A DNA stretch of 64,000 bases from an uncultured Bacteroidales bacterium (GCA_944326355.1 CALVDO010000003.1:107058-171057); one strand, 5' to 3'. Positions 18,581 to 27,866 are shown, numbered from the stretch's first letter. Notes: generated by a model from the letters alone, not told the origin. A program made the numbers and translations.

Positions 18581-18588
18581 TATTTTTG
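18581..18588 (+). promoter_or_regulatory. -7 box for tsaD
   Basis: TATTTTTG at 18581-18588 matches TAnnTTTG and lies 38 bases before the tsaD ATG. A -33 TTTG is not clear. The box is in the short divergent region shared with tamB. Confidence 0.55.
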
Positions 18589-18626
18589 CGCCTCCGGCAA
18601 CGCCGGACACATCTTTTTTTGCAGAC

Positions 18627-19652
18627 ATGGACATAATTCTCGGAATAGAATCATCTTGCGATGACACGTCCGCCGCAGTCATCAGGGACGGCTGGCTGCT
18701 GTCCAACGTGCTGGCGAGTCAGGACGTTCACAAGGCATACGGCGGGGTCATACCGGAGCTCGCATCCCGTGCCCATCAGCTCAACATCGTGCCGGTGGTG
18801 AGCCAGGCCATCGACCGCGCCGGAATCACCCCTTCGGACATCACGGCAATTGCCTTCACCAGAGGTCCGGGGCTTCTCGGCTCGCTCCTCGTGGGCACTT
18901 CCTTCGCGAAAGGACTGTCGATAGCCCTGGACAGGCCTCTGATTGAGGTCAATCATCTTCAGGGCCATGTGCTCGCCAATTTCATAAAGCAGGTCGACCG
19001 TGAGAACGAGCACCCGTCCTTCCCATATCTCTGTCTTCTGGTGTCTGGGGGCAACTCTCAGATTGTCAGGGTAAACGGACCGCTCGACTTCGAGGTGCTG
19101 GGACAGACCATAGACGATGCGGTGGGCGAGGCCTTCGACAAATGTTCCAAGATGATGGGGCTGGGCTATCCCGGCGGACCGGTCGTGGACAGGCTCGCCA
19201 AGCTCGGTAATCCGCACAGGTTCACCTTCGCCAAACCGCACGTGCCCGGGCTGGACTACAGCTTCAGCGGGGTGAAGACGTCGCTGCTGTATTTCGTGCG
19301 GGACAGGATGGCGGAAGATCCCGATTTCATTCAGAACAACAAGGAGGATATCTGCGCCGCTTTCCAGCGTACTCTGATTGAGATTCTTATGGACAAGCTT
19401 GTGAAGGCGGCAAGGCAGACCGGCATCAGGGAGATCACGATAGGCGGGGGAGTCTCCGCCAACAGCGGACTGCGCGAGGCTGTCACTTTGGAGGGAAAGA
19501 AGAGGGGATGGAAGACCTACCTTCCTGAATTCAAGTTTACTACTGACAATGCCGCGATGATCGCCATCGCCGGATATTTCCATTATCTCAACGGGGAGAG
19601 GACGGGACTTGACGTGGCGCCGCTCTCCAGAATGGCGGACTTTTCACGCTGA
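18627..19652 (+). CDS. tsaD: tRNA N6-threonylcarbamoyladenosine transferase
   Basis: The 341-residue ASKHA-fold enzyme transfers threonylcarbamoyl to A37 of ANN-decoding tRNAs, with TsaB and TsaE as partners. The ATG at 18627 gives the standard start MDIILGIESSCDDTS; earlier frame extension is non-homologous. Metal ligands His110 and His114 sit in HLQGH, followed by LLVSGGNSQIV, GEAFDKCSKMMGLGYPGGP and GGGVSANSGLRE. The length is normal. It is divergent from tamB and followed after 49 bases by the flavoprotein gene, with which it may share a transcript. Confidence 0.97.
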   Translation: MDIILGIESSCDDTSAAVIRDGWLLSNVLASQDVHKAYGGVIPELASRAHQLNIVPVVSQAIDRAGITPSDITAIAFTRGPGLLGSLLVGTSFAKGLSIALDRPLIEVNHLQGHVLANFIKQVDRENEHPSFPYLCLLVSGGNSQIVRVNGPLDFEVLGQTIDDAVGEAFDKCSKMMGLGYPGGPVVDRLAKLGNPHRFTFAKPHVPGLDYSFSGVKTSLLYFVRDRMAEDPDFIQNNKEDICAAFQRTLIEILMDKLVKAARQTGIREITIGGGVSANSGLREAVTLEGKKRGWKTYLPEFKFTTDNAAMIAIAGYFHYLNGERTGLDVAPLSRMADFSR

Positions 19653-19701
19653 CTGACCGTGATGAAAGGCCGATGATCCGTAAGACAAGGAAGAAAAAAA
19701 T

Positions 19702-21321
19702 ATGAAAGAGATCGAGATAGCCTGCCCGATAGGGACTGAGCTCTCCCCAGAGCAGATCAGGGCCGCTGCGGCAAAATCAATGGGTGTCGCACCTAAGGCC
19801 GTGGCTGACTGGAGGATAGTGAAGCGTTCGGTGGACGCCAGAGGAGACATACTCTACCGATACAGAATACAGGCCTGCAAGACGGGGGAAGCCCTCGAGG
19901 ACTATCGCGTGCCTGAGTATGTGGATGTGTCGGATGCCGAGCCTGTCATCATAGTCGGGGCCGGTCCTGCAGGAATGTTCGCGGCCCTGCATCTCCTCAT
20001 GCGCGGCAGGAAGCCGGTCATCATAGAGCGCGGCAAGGATGTGCACGGCAGGAAATTCGACATGGCCAAGCTCTCGAATGAGGGGATCGCCGATCCTGAT
20101 TCCAACTACTGCTTCGGAGAGGGCGGCGCAGGGACGTTCTCGGACGGCAAGCTCTATACCCGCTCATCCAAGAGGGGGGACGTGCGCGAGGTGCTGCATC
20201 AGCTCGTCGCATTCGGGGCAGACCCTTCGATTCTGATCGACGCGCATCCCCACATCGGAAGCGACAGGCTTCCGGCCATTGTGGAGAACATCAGGAAATG
20301 CGTCATCTCGCACGGAGGCGAATATCATTTCGGCACTCGCGTGACGGACGTGTCGAAGAGGGAGGACGGCTCCCTTGACGTCGTCACCATGCCATCCTCC
20401 GGCGGCGCGGCATCAGGAGGGACAGCGTCGTCGGACGGGCTCCTCTCTGCCTCCTCCGCGCATGCCGGTTGTTCGGGACGGGTCTTCACTGCCCGCAGCG
20501 TGATTCTCGCCACGGGGCATTCGGCAAGGGACATCTACTTCATGTTCGCCGGGAAAGGCTGGACGCTCGAGGCCAAGGGATTCGCCCTCGGAGTGCGCGC
20601 CGAGCATCCGCAGTCTCTTATCAACAGGATGCGCTATCACGGCAAGTATCAGCCGTATATGCCTGCCGCTGAATACTCTTTCGTGACCCAGGTGCTTGAC
20701 AGGGGGGTGTTCTCCTTCTGCATGTGCCCTGGCGGCATCCTCGTGCCTTCCGCCACCGCTCCGGGCGAGACTGTGCTCAACGGGATGTCCAATGCGGCCC
20801 GCAATTCCAGATGGGCCAACGCGGGAGTCGTGGTGTCGGTCGAGCCGGAGGATGTGCCGGAATATGCCTCGCACGGCCCGCTCAGCCTGCTGCATTTCCA
20901 GATGGACGTCGAGAGGCGGATGTATGAGTTCAGCGGCTCGATAAAGGCTCCGGCCCAGAGGATGATGGACTTCTGTCGCAGGATCCCGTCCGCCTCCCTG
21001 CCGGCCACTTCGTACCGTCCCGGAGCAGTGTCCGCCCCGCTTCACGAGCTTCTTCCGGAGCATGTTTCCTTAAGGCTTAAATACGCCTTCCCGGAAATCG
21101 GCAACAAGGTGATGCGCGGCTATTATACCAATGAGGCCCTTCTTCTCGGGGTGGAGTCCCGCACCTCTTCACCGGTGCGCATTCCGCGTGATCCCGAGAC
21201 GCTTGAGCATATCCAGATCAAGGGGCTGTATCCGTGCGGTGAGGGGGCAGGCTATTCGGGAGGAATAGTGTCTTCCGCCCTCGACGGCATCCGCTGTGCC
21301 GAATCAATCTGCTCGAGATAA
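19702..21321 (+). CDS. FAD-dependent oxidoreductase (COG2509-type)
   Basis: The 539-residue protein has a short N-terminal domain of about 70 residues and then a Rossmann dinucleotide site IIVGAGPAGMFAALHL near 81, a second glycine-rich stretch FGEGGAGTFSDGKLYTR near 140 and a C-terminal PCGEGAGYSGGIVSSALDG, the pattern of predicted FAD-dependent dehydrogenases of this orthologous group. The substrate is unknown. An Ala/Ser-rich segment around residues 235-255 is a probable loop insertion. It has no signal peptide, so it is cytosolic. It sits between tsaD and the dehydratase activase; its terminator overlaps the region of the next promoter. Confidence 0.85.
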   Translation: MKEIEIACPIGTELSPEQIRAAAAKSMGVAPKAVADWRIVKRSVDARGDILYRYRIQACKTGEALEDYRVPEYVDVSDAEPVIIVGAGPAGMFAALHLLMRGRKPVIIERGKDVHGRKFDMAKLSNEGIADPDSNYCFGEGGAGTFSDGKLYTRSSKRGDVREVLHQLVAFGADPSILIDAHPHIGSDRLPAIVENIRKCVISHGGEYHFGTRVTDVSKREDGSLDVVTMPSSGGAASGGTASSDGLLSASSAHAGCSGRVFTARSVILATGHSARDIYFMFAGKGWTLEAKGFALGVRAEHPQSLINRMRYHGKYQPYMPAAEYSFVTQVLDRGVFSFCMCPGGILVPSATAPGETVLNGMSNAARNSRWANAGVVVSVEPEDVPEYASHGPLSLLHFQMDVERRMYEFSGSIKAPAQRMMDFCRRIPSASLPATSYRPGAVSAPLHELLPEHVSLRLKYAFPEIGNKVMRGYYTNEALLLGVESRTSSPVRIPRDPETLEHIQIKGLYPCGEGAGYSGGIVSSALDGIRCAESICSR

Positions 21322-21322
21322 G

Positions 21323-21353
21323 TTTGCTCGCTTCGGAAAAATGTCTAAATTTG
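21323..21353 (+). promoter_or_regulatory. Promoter of the dehydratase-activase gene
   Basis: TTTG (21323-21326), 19 bases, TAAATTTG (21346-21353): a perfect primary promoter. It begins just two bases after the upstream stop codon, and transcription should start near 21358-21360, immediately before the terminator hairpin. Confidence 0.82.
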
Positions 21354-21369
21354 CGCCTGACATTTGTGT

Positions 21370-21392
21370 CTGACACAGGTGTCAGTTTTTTT
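21370..21392 (+). terminator. Intrinsic terminator after the flavoprotein gene, inside the next leader
   Basis: CTGACA (21370-21375) pairs with TGTCAG (21380-21385) and is followed by seven T. It ends the flavoprotein transcript but also lies some 10-15 bases after the predicted start of the activase transcript. Confidence 0.7.
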
Positions 21393-21420
21393 CTTGTTGG
21401 ATATAAAGCGTTGAGACTCA

Positions 21421-24400
21421 ATGATACGAATCGGAATAGATGTCGGATCGACTACGGCGAAAGTCGTGGCTGCCGCTCAGGACGGCACCATTATCTATAA
21501 GGGGTATGAGAGGCATAACGCCCGCGCCAGAGAAGTCGTGACCGGACTCCTGAAGGACCTTCTGCAGCGGTCTGGAGACGACCGTGTCAGCATCTGCATC
21601 ACAGGCTCTGTCGGAATGGGAATGGCGGAGAAATGCTCTCTGCCGTTTGTGCAGGAGGTGGTGGCAGCGACCAAGGCAGTCAGGGACAGGTGCCCTCAGG
21701 CTTCGGCCATGATAGACATAGGAGGGGAGGATGCCAAGGTGGTGTTCTTCCGCAACGGTGAGGCGGCCGACCTGAGGATGAACGGAAACTGCGCGGGAGG
21801 GACCGGTGCCTTCATAGACCAGATGGCCATTATCCTCGGCGTCACGGCAGATGAGCTCGACGCTCTCGCTGCGGGCGCGGACAGGGTATATCCGGTGGCC
21901 TCCCGATGCGGAGTGTTCTGCAAGACCGACATCCAGAATCTCGTCGCCAAGAACGTGAGCCGGGAGAACATCGCGGCCTCCATCTTCCATGCGGTTGCCG
22001 TCCAGACTGCCGTCACCCTCGCCCATGGCTGCGACATAAAGCCTCCTGTGGTGTTCTGCGGCGGTCCTCTCTCGTTCATCGCCTCCCTGAGAAAGGCGTT
22101 CATGGACTATCTCTCTCTTTCTCCGGAAGATGTCATCCTGCCTCAGGACGCCAAGCTCGTTCCTGCATTCGGGGCAGCATTGAGCGCTGCCGACGGGGTC
22201 TGTGTCCTGTCTCTTTCGGATCTCATCGGGCGGATCGAGACCGGTATGTCCGCTGCGGTGAAGTCTGTGTCGGGACTTCAGCCGATATTCGCTGACTCTC
22301 GGGAGTACGCTGACTGGACGGAGAGAATGTCGCGAGGAAGAATCCCGTCAGCCCGATTCAGAAAAGGCGTCAACGAAGTGTTCGTAGGCGTGGACTCGGG
22401 CTCGACCACCACCAAGATAGCCGTGACGGACAGAGACCTTAATCTGCTATGGTCGTATTACAGCCACAACGGAGGAAATGCCGTCAAGGCCGTTGAGACC
22501 GGATTTGCCGAGCTCAAGAGGGAATGCGAGGCCTGCGGTGCCGGGCTTGCCGTCATCGGGAGCTGCTCTACCGGCTATGGAGAGGATCTGGTCAAGGCCG
22601 CTTTCCAGCTCGGGAACGGCATCATCGAGACTATGGCGCATTATATGGCCGCGAGACGTCTCGATCCGGAGGTGTCGTTCATCCTTGACATCGGAGGCCA
22701 GGACATGAAGGCCATATTCGTACACAACGGAGTTATAGACAGGATAGAGATCAATGAGGCCTGCTCTTCCGGATGCGGCTCGTTCATAGAGACTTTCGCC
22801 ATGTCGCTCGGATACTCGGCCGAGGATTTCGCCGCTGCGGCGACCCGCTCGTCCTCGCCGTCGGATCTCGGCACGAGATGTACGGTGTTCATGAATTCGA
22901 AAGTGAAGCAGGTGCTCAGAGAGGGCGCCTCAATCGAGGACATCTCTGCCGGCCTTGCCTATTCCGTTGTGAAGAACTGTCTGTATAAGGTATTGAAACT
23001 CAAGGATGTGTCCGTCCTCGGAAAGCATGTTGTCGTGCAGGGCGGGACAATGCGCAATGACGCCGTGGTGAGGGCTATGGAGATTCTTACCGGGGCAGAG
23101 GTCTCCCGTTGCGACAGGCCGGAGATAATGGGCGCCTACGGATGTGCCATCTATGCGATGAATCATCCTTCCGAGCATCCCGTTCCTCTTGACGATATGC
23201 TCGGAAAGGCCGGCTACACTTCCGACCTGCTGCATTGCCGGGGCTGCGAGAACAGCTGCGCCGTGACCCGCTACACCTTCTCCGGCGGACGCAGATACTA
23301 TTCAGGCAACAGGTGCGAAAAAGTGTTCTCCAACGGCGGAGGAGACAGGGGAAAGGGAGAGAACGCATATCTCGCCAAGAACGCTCTCCTATTCGGGCGT
23401 GAGGCTGACATTCAGTCGCCGAGGCTGACTCTGGGCATACCGAGATGCCTCAATATGTTTGAGGAATATCCGTTCTGGCACACCCTGTTCACGTCCTGCG
23501 GCATACGGGTGATGCTTTCGGATGTGTCGGACTACGGTCATTACGAGTCTTGCGCCAGAATGGTCATGTCGGACAATATCTGTTTCCCGGCGAAGCTGGT
23601 GCATAGTCACATAGACAATCTCGTGAGACGCCGTCCCGACCGCATCTTCATGCCTTTCGTCGTCTTCGAGAAGAAGGGCGAGGAGCAGAACAGCTACAAT
23701 TGCCCGATTGTCGCCGGATATTCCGCCGTCGTGCGCAATGTGCAGGAGATGGGGATTCCGTTCGATTCGCCTATTGTCTCATTCAAGGAGAGAAGACTGC
23801 TGCGCAGGCAGTGCCGGGCCATACTGAAAGGCTACGGCGTGGACGTGCGGACTGCTATGGACGCTTTCGTCAGGGCGGAGAAGGCGCAGTCCGATTATGA
23901 GAAGGCCGTGGCGGCCGAGTCAGTGCGGATTCTGGAGAAGTCCCGCTCGGAGGGCAGGCTGACGGTGCTGCTTGCCGGACGCCCGTATCATGCGGACCCT
24001 CTCATTCAGCACAAGGTCTCCGAGATGATAGCCGGAATGGGCGTCAACGTCATCACCGACGACATCGCCCGCGGGATGGATATCCCGCTTGACGACGTGA
24101 ACCTTCTTCCGCAGTGGGCATACGTCAACCGCATAATGAGAGCGGCCAAGTGGTCCGCAATGCAGGGGGATGACGTTCAGTATGTTGAGCTGACCTCCTT
24201 CGGCTGCGGGCCTGACGCCTTCATGCTGGACGAGATAAGGGATCTGCTGATGCGCCACGGAAAGGTGCTCACCCTGCTCAAGCTCGACGACATCAGCAAC
24301 GTGGGCTCCATGAAGCTCAGGGTGAGGTCGATGATAGACAGCCTGCGCCTTTCCCGTGCCGAAGGGAATGCGGCTGACGGGCGCAGGACGCCAAAGCCTT

Positions 24401-25716
24401 TCGTCACTGTTCCTGTCTATGAGAAGAAGCACAGAAACCGCAAGATACTTGTCCCGTTCTTCACTCCTTTCATCTCTCCGCTCATTCCTCCGGTGATGAA
24501 ACAGCTGGGATATGATGTCGAGAATCTTCCGATGAGCGACATGGAGTCGGCCGAGTGGGGACTCAAATATGCCAATAACGAGGTCTGCTACCCGGCTACT
24601 CTCGTGGTCGGCGACATCATAAAGGCGTTCAAGTCCGGGAAACATGATCCTGCAGAGACTGCCGTTGCCATGACCCAGACCGGAGGCCAGTGCCGCGCCA
24701 GCAATTATGTGGCTCTCATCAAGTCCGCCCTTGTTGATGCAGGCTATGGAGAGGTGCCTGTCATAGCCGTCAACTTCGCCAGCGGCATAGACAATTATCA
24801 GCCGGGCTTCACGCCTGACTGGAAGAAGGTCATCCCGTGCGCCATGTATGCTCTTCTGTACAGCGATTCCATAGCGAAGTTCTACTACGCCTCAGCCGTC
24901 AGGGAAAAGACTCCGGGAGCGGCGGCAGCCCTCAGGGACAGGTATCTGAATCTCGCGGCAGACGCCATATCTCAGAAGAAGGGCATCGGGACTCTCGTCT
25001 CCCTTCTCGAGAGTGCGGCGGACGACTTCAACGCGATATGCCTTGACGTCGAGACGGAGAAGGTCGGAATCGTCGGCGAGATCTATCTCAAATTCAATCC
25101 TTTCGCGCAGAAGAACGTCACCGGCTGGTTTGTCTCCCGCAAGATTGAGGTAGCGCCGCCTATCCTTACCGACTTCTTCATGCAGTTTTTCGTCAACCGA
25201 AAGGTGAAGGACAGGACAGCCGTCACGGAGTCGTTCATTCCGGAGTTCGTCTTCGACATGGTCTACAGGCTTGCGATGGAGCATGTGGAGAAGTTCAACC
25301 GCATCGGAAGCCGCTTCAGGTATTTCATCCCGTTCAATGACGTGTTCGAGGAGGCGGAGGGCGTGCGCGACGTCATCACTCTCAACGCACAGTTCGGAGA
25401 GGGCTGGCTCCTTCCGGCCGAGATCGTCTCCTATTACCGCAGCGGAGTGAAGAACGTGGTGTCGCTCCAGCCGTTCGGCTGCATCGCCAATCATATAGTG
25501 GTGAGAGGAGTGGAGAAGAAGCTCAAGAGCCTCTATCCCGATCTCAATCTCCTCGCTCTCGACTTTGACAGCGGAGTGAGCGACGTAAATGTGGCCAACA
25601 GGCTTCTGCTCTTCCTCGACAATGTGCTCCGGCGCCCGTCCGAGGCTGCGGCATTCCATGCCGCCTCATCCCAGAGTGAGGAGAAACAGTCTGATTCTAA
25701 AAAGATAACGGCATGA
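21421..25716 (+). CDS. Large acyl-CoA dehydratase activase (two ASKHA ATPase domains plus DUF2229 region)
   Basis: 1,431 residues. Two HgdC/BcrA-type ASKHA ATPase domains come first: IGIDVGSTTAKVV at 3 and VGVDSGSTTTKIAV near 321. Each keeps the two cysteine positions used to hold a [4Fe-4S] cluster (NCAGGTGAF with SRCGVFCKTD; EACSSGCGSF with TRCTVFMNS). Residues about 660-900 match DUF2229 (LGIPRCLNMFEEYPFW), and the remainder resembles COG3580/COG3581 2-hydroxyacyl-CoA dehydratase-like subunits. Family members use ATP to drive one electron into an iron-sulfur dehydratase. All parts fused in one chain may act as a self-contained reductase of unknown target; that is inference. The start is the ATG at 21421. 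A TetR gene overlaps the 3' end. Confidence 0.9.
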   Translation: MIRIGIDVGSTTAKVVAAAQDGTIIYKGYERHNARAREVVTGLLKDLLQRSGDDRVSICITGSVGMGMAEKCSLPFVQEVVAATKAVRDRCPQASAMIDIGGEDAKVVFFRNGEAADLRMNGNCAGGTGAFIDQMAIILGVTADELDALAAGADRVYPVASRCGVFCKTDIQNLVAKNVSRENIAASIFHAVAVQTAVTLAHGCDIKPPVVFCGGPLSFIASLRKAFMDYLSLSPEDVILPQDAKLVPAFGAALSAADGVCVLSLSDLIGRIETGMSAAVKSVSGLQPIFADSREYADWTERMSRGRIPSARFRKGVNEVFVGVDSGSTTTKIAVTDRDLNLLWSYYSHNGGNAVKAVETGFAELKRECEACGAGLAVIGSCSTGYGEDLVKAAFQLGNGIIETMAHYMAARRLDPEVSFILDIGGQDMKAIFVHNGVIDRIEINEACSSGCGSFIETFAMSLGYSAEDFAAAATRSSSPSDLGTRCTVFMNSKVKQVLREGASIEDISAGLAYSVVKNCLYKVLKLKDVSVLGKHVVVQGGTMRNDAVVRAMEILTGAEVSRCDRPEIMGAYGCAIYAMNHPSEHPVPLDDMLGKAGYTSDLLHCRGCENSCAVTRYTFSGGRRYYSGNRCEKVFSNGGGDRGKGENAYLAKNALLFGREADIQSPRLTLGIPRCLNMFEEYPFWHTLFTSCGIRVMLSDVSDYGHYESCARMVMSDNICFPAKLVHSHIDNLVRRRPDRIFMPFVVFEKKGEEQNSYNCPIVAGYSAVVRNVQEMGIPFDSPIVSFKERRLLRRQCRAILKGYGVDVRTAMDAFVRAEKAQSDYEKAVAAESVRILEKSRSEGRLTVLLAGRPYHADPLIQHKVSEMIAGMGVNVITDDIARGMDIPLDDVNLLPQWAYVNRIMRAAKWSAMQGDDVQYVELTSFGCGPDAFMLDEIRDLLMRHGKVLTLLKLDDISNVGSMKLRVRSMIDSLRLSRAEGNAADGRRTPKPFVTVPVYEKKHRNRKILVPFFTPFISPLIPPVMKQLGYDVENLPMSDMESAEWGLKYANNEVCYPATLVVGDIIKAFKSGKHDPAETAVAMTQTGGQCRASNYVALIKSALVDAGYGEVPVIAVNFASGIDNYQPGFTPDWKKVIPCAMYALLYSDSIAKFYYASAVREKTPGAAAALRDRYLNLAADAISQKKGIGTLVSLLESAADDFNAICLDVETEKVGIVGEIYLKFNPFAQKNVTGWFVSRKIEVAPPILTDFFMQFFVNRKVKDRTAVTESFIPEFVFDMVYRLAMEHVEKFNRIGSRFRYFIPFNDVFEEAEGVRDVITLNAQFGEGWLLPAEIVSYYRSGVKNVVSLQPFGCIANHIVVRGVEKKLKSLYPDLNLLALDFDSGVSDVNVANRLLLFLDNVLRRPSEAAAFHAASSQSEEKQSDSKKITA

Positions 25717-26348
25717 CGGCAAATACATACGGCGAGAGCGCGGAGCTCTCCGGCATGAGCGACCAGGAGAGGCGTATCATATCAGCCGCGCAGCGACTCT
25801 TCATCGAGAAGGGCTATTCAGAGACGAGCATGAGCGACATTGCCGCCGAGGCGGGCATCAACCGTTCTGCTCTCCATTATTATTTCAGGACTAAGGAGAA
25901 GATGTTTCAGGCCGTCTTCGGGGACATCATAGTATCCGTTGTACCGGCAGTCCACGACGTGATAGTGTCCGATCGGCCGTTTCCGGAGCGGCTGGAGAAG
26001 ATTGTGGACATGTACATGGGCATCTTCATAGAGAATCCGGGGCTTCCGTCGTTTGTCATCAGGGAACTGGCTCGGGACTCCGCCCATCTGGTCTCCACGG
26101 CGAAGTCGCTCGGCATCGCGGAGTACGGCTGCAGGATAGTGGAGGACCTTACTTCCGAGATGGACAGCGGCTCTCTCCGCAGGGTTCCGCTGGATACGGT
26201 GTTCAACACGTTCTACGGCCTGCTGCTCTTCCCTTTCCTGTCCGGAGGCCTCTTCTTCCGCATCTTCCCCGGCGGCACATCCTGCGCTTGTCTTGACGAC
26301 TGGAAGCACAACATCGTCAGCCAGATGTCACACCTGCTGCTGCCGTGA
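25713..26348 (+). CDS. TetR/AcrR family transcriptional regulator
   Basis: 211 residues. The N-terminal 60 form the TetR helix-turn-helix: RRIISAAQRLFIEKGYSETS, then MSDIAAEAGINRSALHYYFR, where the recognition helix and the TKEKMF continuation are typical. The rest is the variable ligand-binding domain with a C-terminal hydrophobic part. The ATG lies inside the stop of the activase gene (ATGA overlap), so the two are translated together and the regulator probably controls that transcript in response to a fatty-acyl or CoA-type ligand; the ligand is a guess. A 24-base copy of its 3' end is repeated just downstream. Confidence 0.93.
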   Translation: MTANTYGESAELSGMSDQERRIISAAQRLFIEKGYSETSMSDIAAEAGINRSALHYYFRTKEKMFQAVFGDIIVSVVPAVHDVIVSDRPFPERLEKIVDMYMGIFIENPGLPSFVIRELARDSAHLVSTAKSLGIAEYGCRIVEDLTSEMDSGSLRRVPLDTVFNTFYGLLLFPFLSGGLFFRIFPGGTSCACLDDWKHNIVSQMSHLLLP

Positions 26349-26411
26349 CCTGCCGGTGTGACAGGTCGGTATGACCTGCCGACGAGGCCTGCTGCTGCCG
26401 TGACCTGCCGG
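26333..26411 (+). repeat. Direct repeat of the TetR gene's 3' end
   Basis: The 24 bases at 26333-26356, which include the TetR stop codon, recur exactly at 26388-26411. Between them are further variants of GACCTGCCG. It looks like a small local duplication; no coding or terminator role is visible. Confidence 0.75.
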
Positions 26412-26417
26412 CTGGAT

Positions 26418-26446
26418 AAAAAAGTAAAGGCTGCCCTCGGGCAGCC
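26418..26446 (-). terminator. Intrinsic terminator of the xerC-hpf transcript
   Basis: GGCTGCC (26429-26435) pairs with GGCAGCC (26440-26446). On the minus strand it is followed by TTTACTTTTTT. It lies 30 bases past the hpf stop. Confidence 0.75.
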
Positions 26447-26475
26447 CTTCGATGTTGTGGGATATGTGTCTGTGA

Positions 26476-26766
26476 TCAGTTCGTCATCTTCTCCTTGGCT
26501 CTGACGAGCTTGTCCTTAAGGATGTCTACGCAGTCGACGATCGCGTCTTCAAAAGTCTTGGCGTTTCTTTCGATGACCAGGTCATTGCCGGGGATTCTGA
26601 CGTGAACCTTGACGTTCTTGTTGTCGTGTTCAGGAAGCAGAGACATCGTGACTTCCACGCTTGTGATACCGTCATGGAATTTCGGCAGTTTGGCGAGCTT
26701 CTTATCGACGAAGTCCAGAAGCTTCTGACCGGCGTCAAACTTGACGGACTGTACTCTAATCTCCAT
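26476..26766 (-). CDS. hpf: Ribosome hibernation-promoting factor (HPF/RaiA family)
   Basis: A short, 96-residue cytosolic protein beginning MEIRVQSVKFDAGQKLLDFV at the ATG 26766. The sequence has the beta-alpha-beta-beta-beta-alpha pattern of the family: a first helix DFVDKKLAKLPKF, central strands with HVRIPGNDLVIERN, and the final helix DAIVDCVDILKDKLVRAKEK. Members bind in the 30S decoding channel and silence ribosomes in slow growth. This is the short form without the dimerisation tail. An upstream in-frame ATG at 26859 lies within xerC and is rejected. The gene start overlaps the xerC end by 11 bases; xerC followed by hpf is a common order in Bacteroidales. Confidence 0.92.
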   Translation of the reverse strand: MEIRVQSVKFDAGQKLLDFVDKKLAKLPKFHDGITSVEVTMSLLPEHDNKNVKVHVRIPGNDLVIERNAKTFEDAIVDCVDILKDKLVRAKEKMTN

Positions 26767-27832
26767 TTTCACCTCCGTTTTTGGCCCTGGGATGGGCGGT
26801 TTGATAAACTTTCCTGAGTTTTTCGATGGAATTGTGGGTGTAGACCTGCGTCGCCGCAAGCGAAGAGTGCCCGAGAAGCTCCTTAATCGAGTAGAGATCG
26901 GTCCCGGAGTCGAGGAGTTCGGTGGCGAGGGTGTGTCTCAGCACATGGGGAGACTTCCTGCCGGTGAACCCTTCCGCTTCTCCGAGCTCGGCCTTTACCG
27001 CTCTGTCGACATATTCAGGATATATTCTCCTGCCTCTGACGGTGACGAAAAGAGCCTGATCCCGGTCTTCTTTCCCACAAATCATCTCAACTGCCTGTAA
27101 ATATAGTGAAATTTCTTCATATAATGAACGGGTGACGGGAATTTCTCGCATTTTGTCTCCCTTCCCCCTTATCCTCATCGTCATGCGTCCGGAGTCCAGG
27201 TCGCCCCTGTTGAGGGAGACCAGTTCCGCGCGTCTTATTCCGGTGCAGTAGAGAGTCATGATGAGGGCTCTCCTGAGCCGTTTCCCGTACAGCCATAGCC
27301 TGAAGCCCTCCGGATTTTTCTCCAGACTCAGCATCGTCTGCATTGTCTCGTCGGCGTTTTCACGGTAGCCTTTCGGGCGAGATTCCCTGTATCTCCTGAT
27401 GAACTCCTCGGGTGAGGCGTCTTCGGGCGGGGCGGCGAATATGTCCGTGTCCATGAAGTAGCTCTCCAGCGCCGACTGCCTGAATGTCGTCGGAAGCCTC
27501 TTCGCTGTCTTGGGGCGGGTCACGGTTCGCGCCGGATTGGACGTGAGCAGACTCTCTTTCATCAGGAAGCGGCAGAATCCGCTCAGGACTGAGATGTGGA
27601 GATTGACCGTTCTCGCGTTCAGCCCCCTGTCTTCCATGAGATGCACCTCATAGCCTCTGATCATCCCCGGGGTCAGAGCCTGAAGCATCTCCTCGTCGGT
27701 CGGGGCGTCCTCGCGATCACTGAAGGCATGGCGCATGAACTCCCCAAGCACCGCTCCGTAAGTGTTGACGGTCTTGTCGGAGTATCTCTTTATGTGCTCC
27801 ACATATCTGAGGTATCGTTCTATGAGGTCCAT
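26756..27832 (-). CDS. xerC: Tyrosine recombinase XerC
   Basis: 358 residues. An N-terminal core-binding SAM-like domain (about 1-100) precedes the catalytic domain with Arg200 in CTGIRRAEL, HVLRH (His296, Arg299), GHSS (His322) and the nucleophile Tyr331 in QVYTH. It resolves chromosome dimers at dif together with a partner recombinase. It is about 55 residues longer than usual; the extra sequence lies around residues 125-180 between the two domains and contains EDASPEEFIRRYRESRPKG, with no recognised motif. The short helical Bacteroidales XerC otherwise matches. It is co-transcribed with hpf. The chromosome-maintenance role is inferred from context, since a mobile integrase would not be paired with hpf. 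Confidence 0.9.
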   Translation of the reverse strand: MDLIERYLRYVEHIKRYSDKTVNTYGAVLGEFMRHAFSDREDAPTDEEMLQALTPGMIRGYEVHLMEDRGLNARTVNLHISVLSGFCRFLMKESLLTSNPARTVTRPKTAKRLPTTFRQSALESYFMDTDIFAAPPEDASPEEFIRRYRESRPKGYRENADETMQTMLSLEKNPEGFRLWLYGKRLRRALIMTLYCTGIRRAELVSLNRGDLDSGRMTMRIRGKGDKMREIPVTRSLYEEISLYLQAVEMICGKEDRDQALFVTVRGRRIYPEYVDRAVKAELGEAEGFTGRKSPHVLRHTLATELLDSGTDLYSIKELLGHSSLAATQVYTHNSIEKLRKVYQTAHPRAKNGGENGD

Positions 27833-27866
27833 GGTCTGTCTTATCTATCATATGTCTATCATATGT

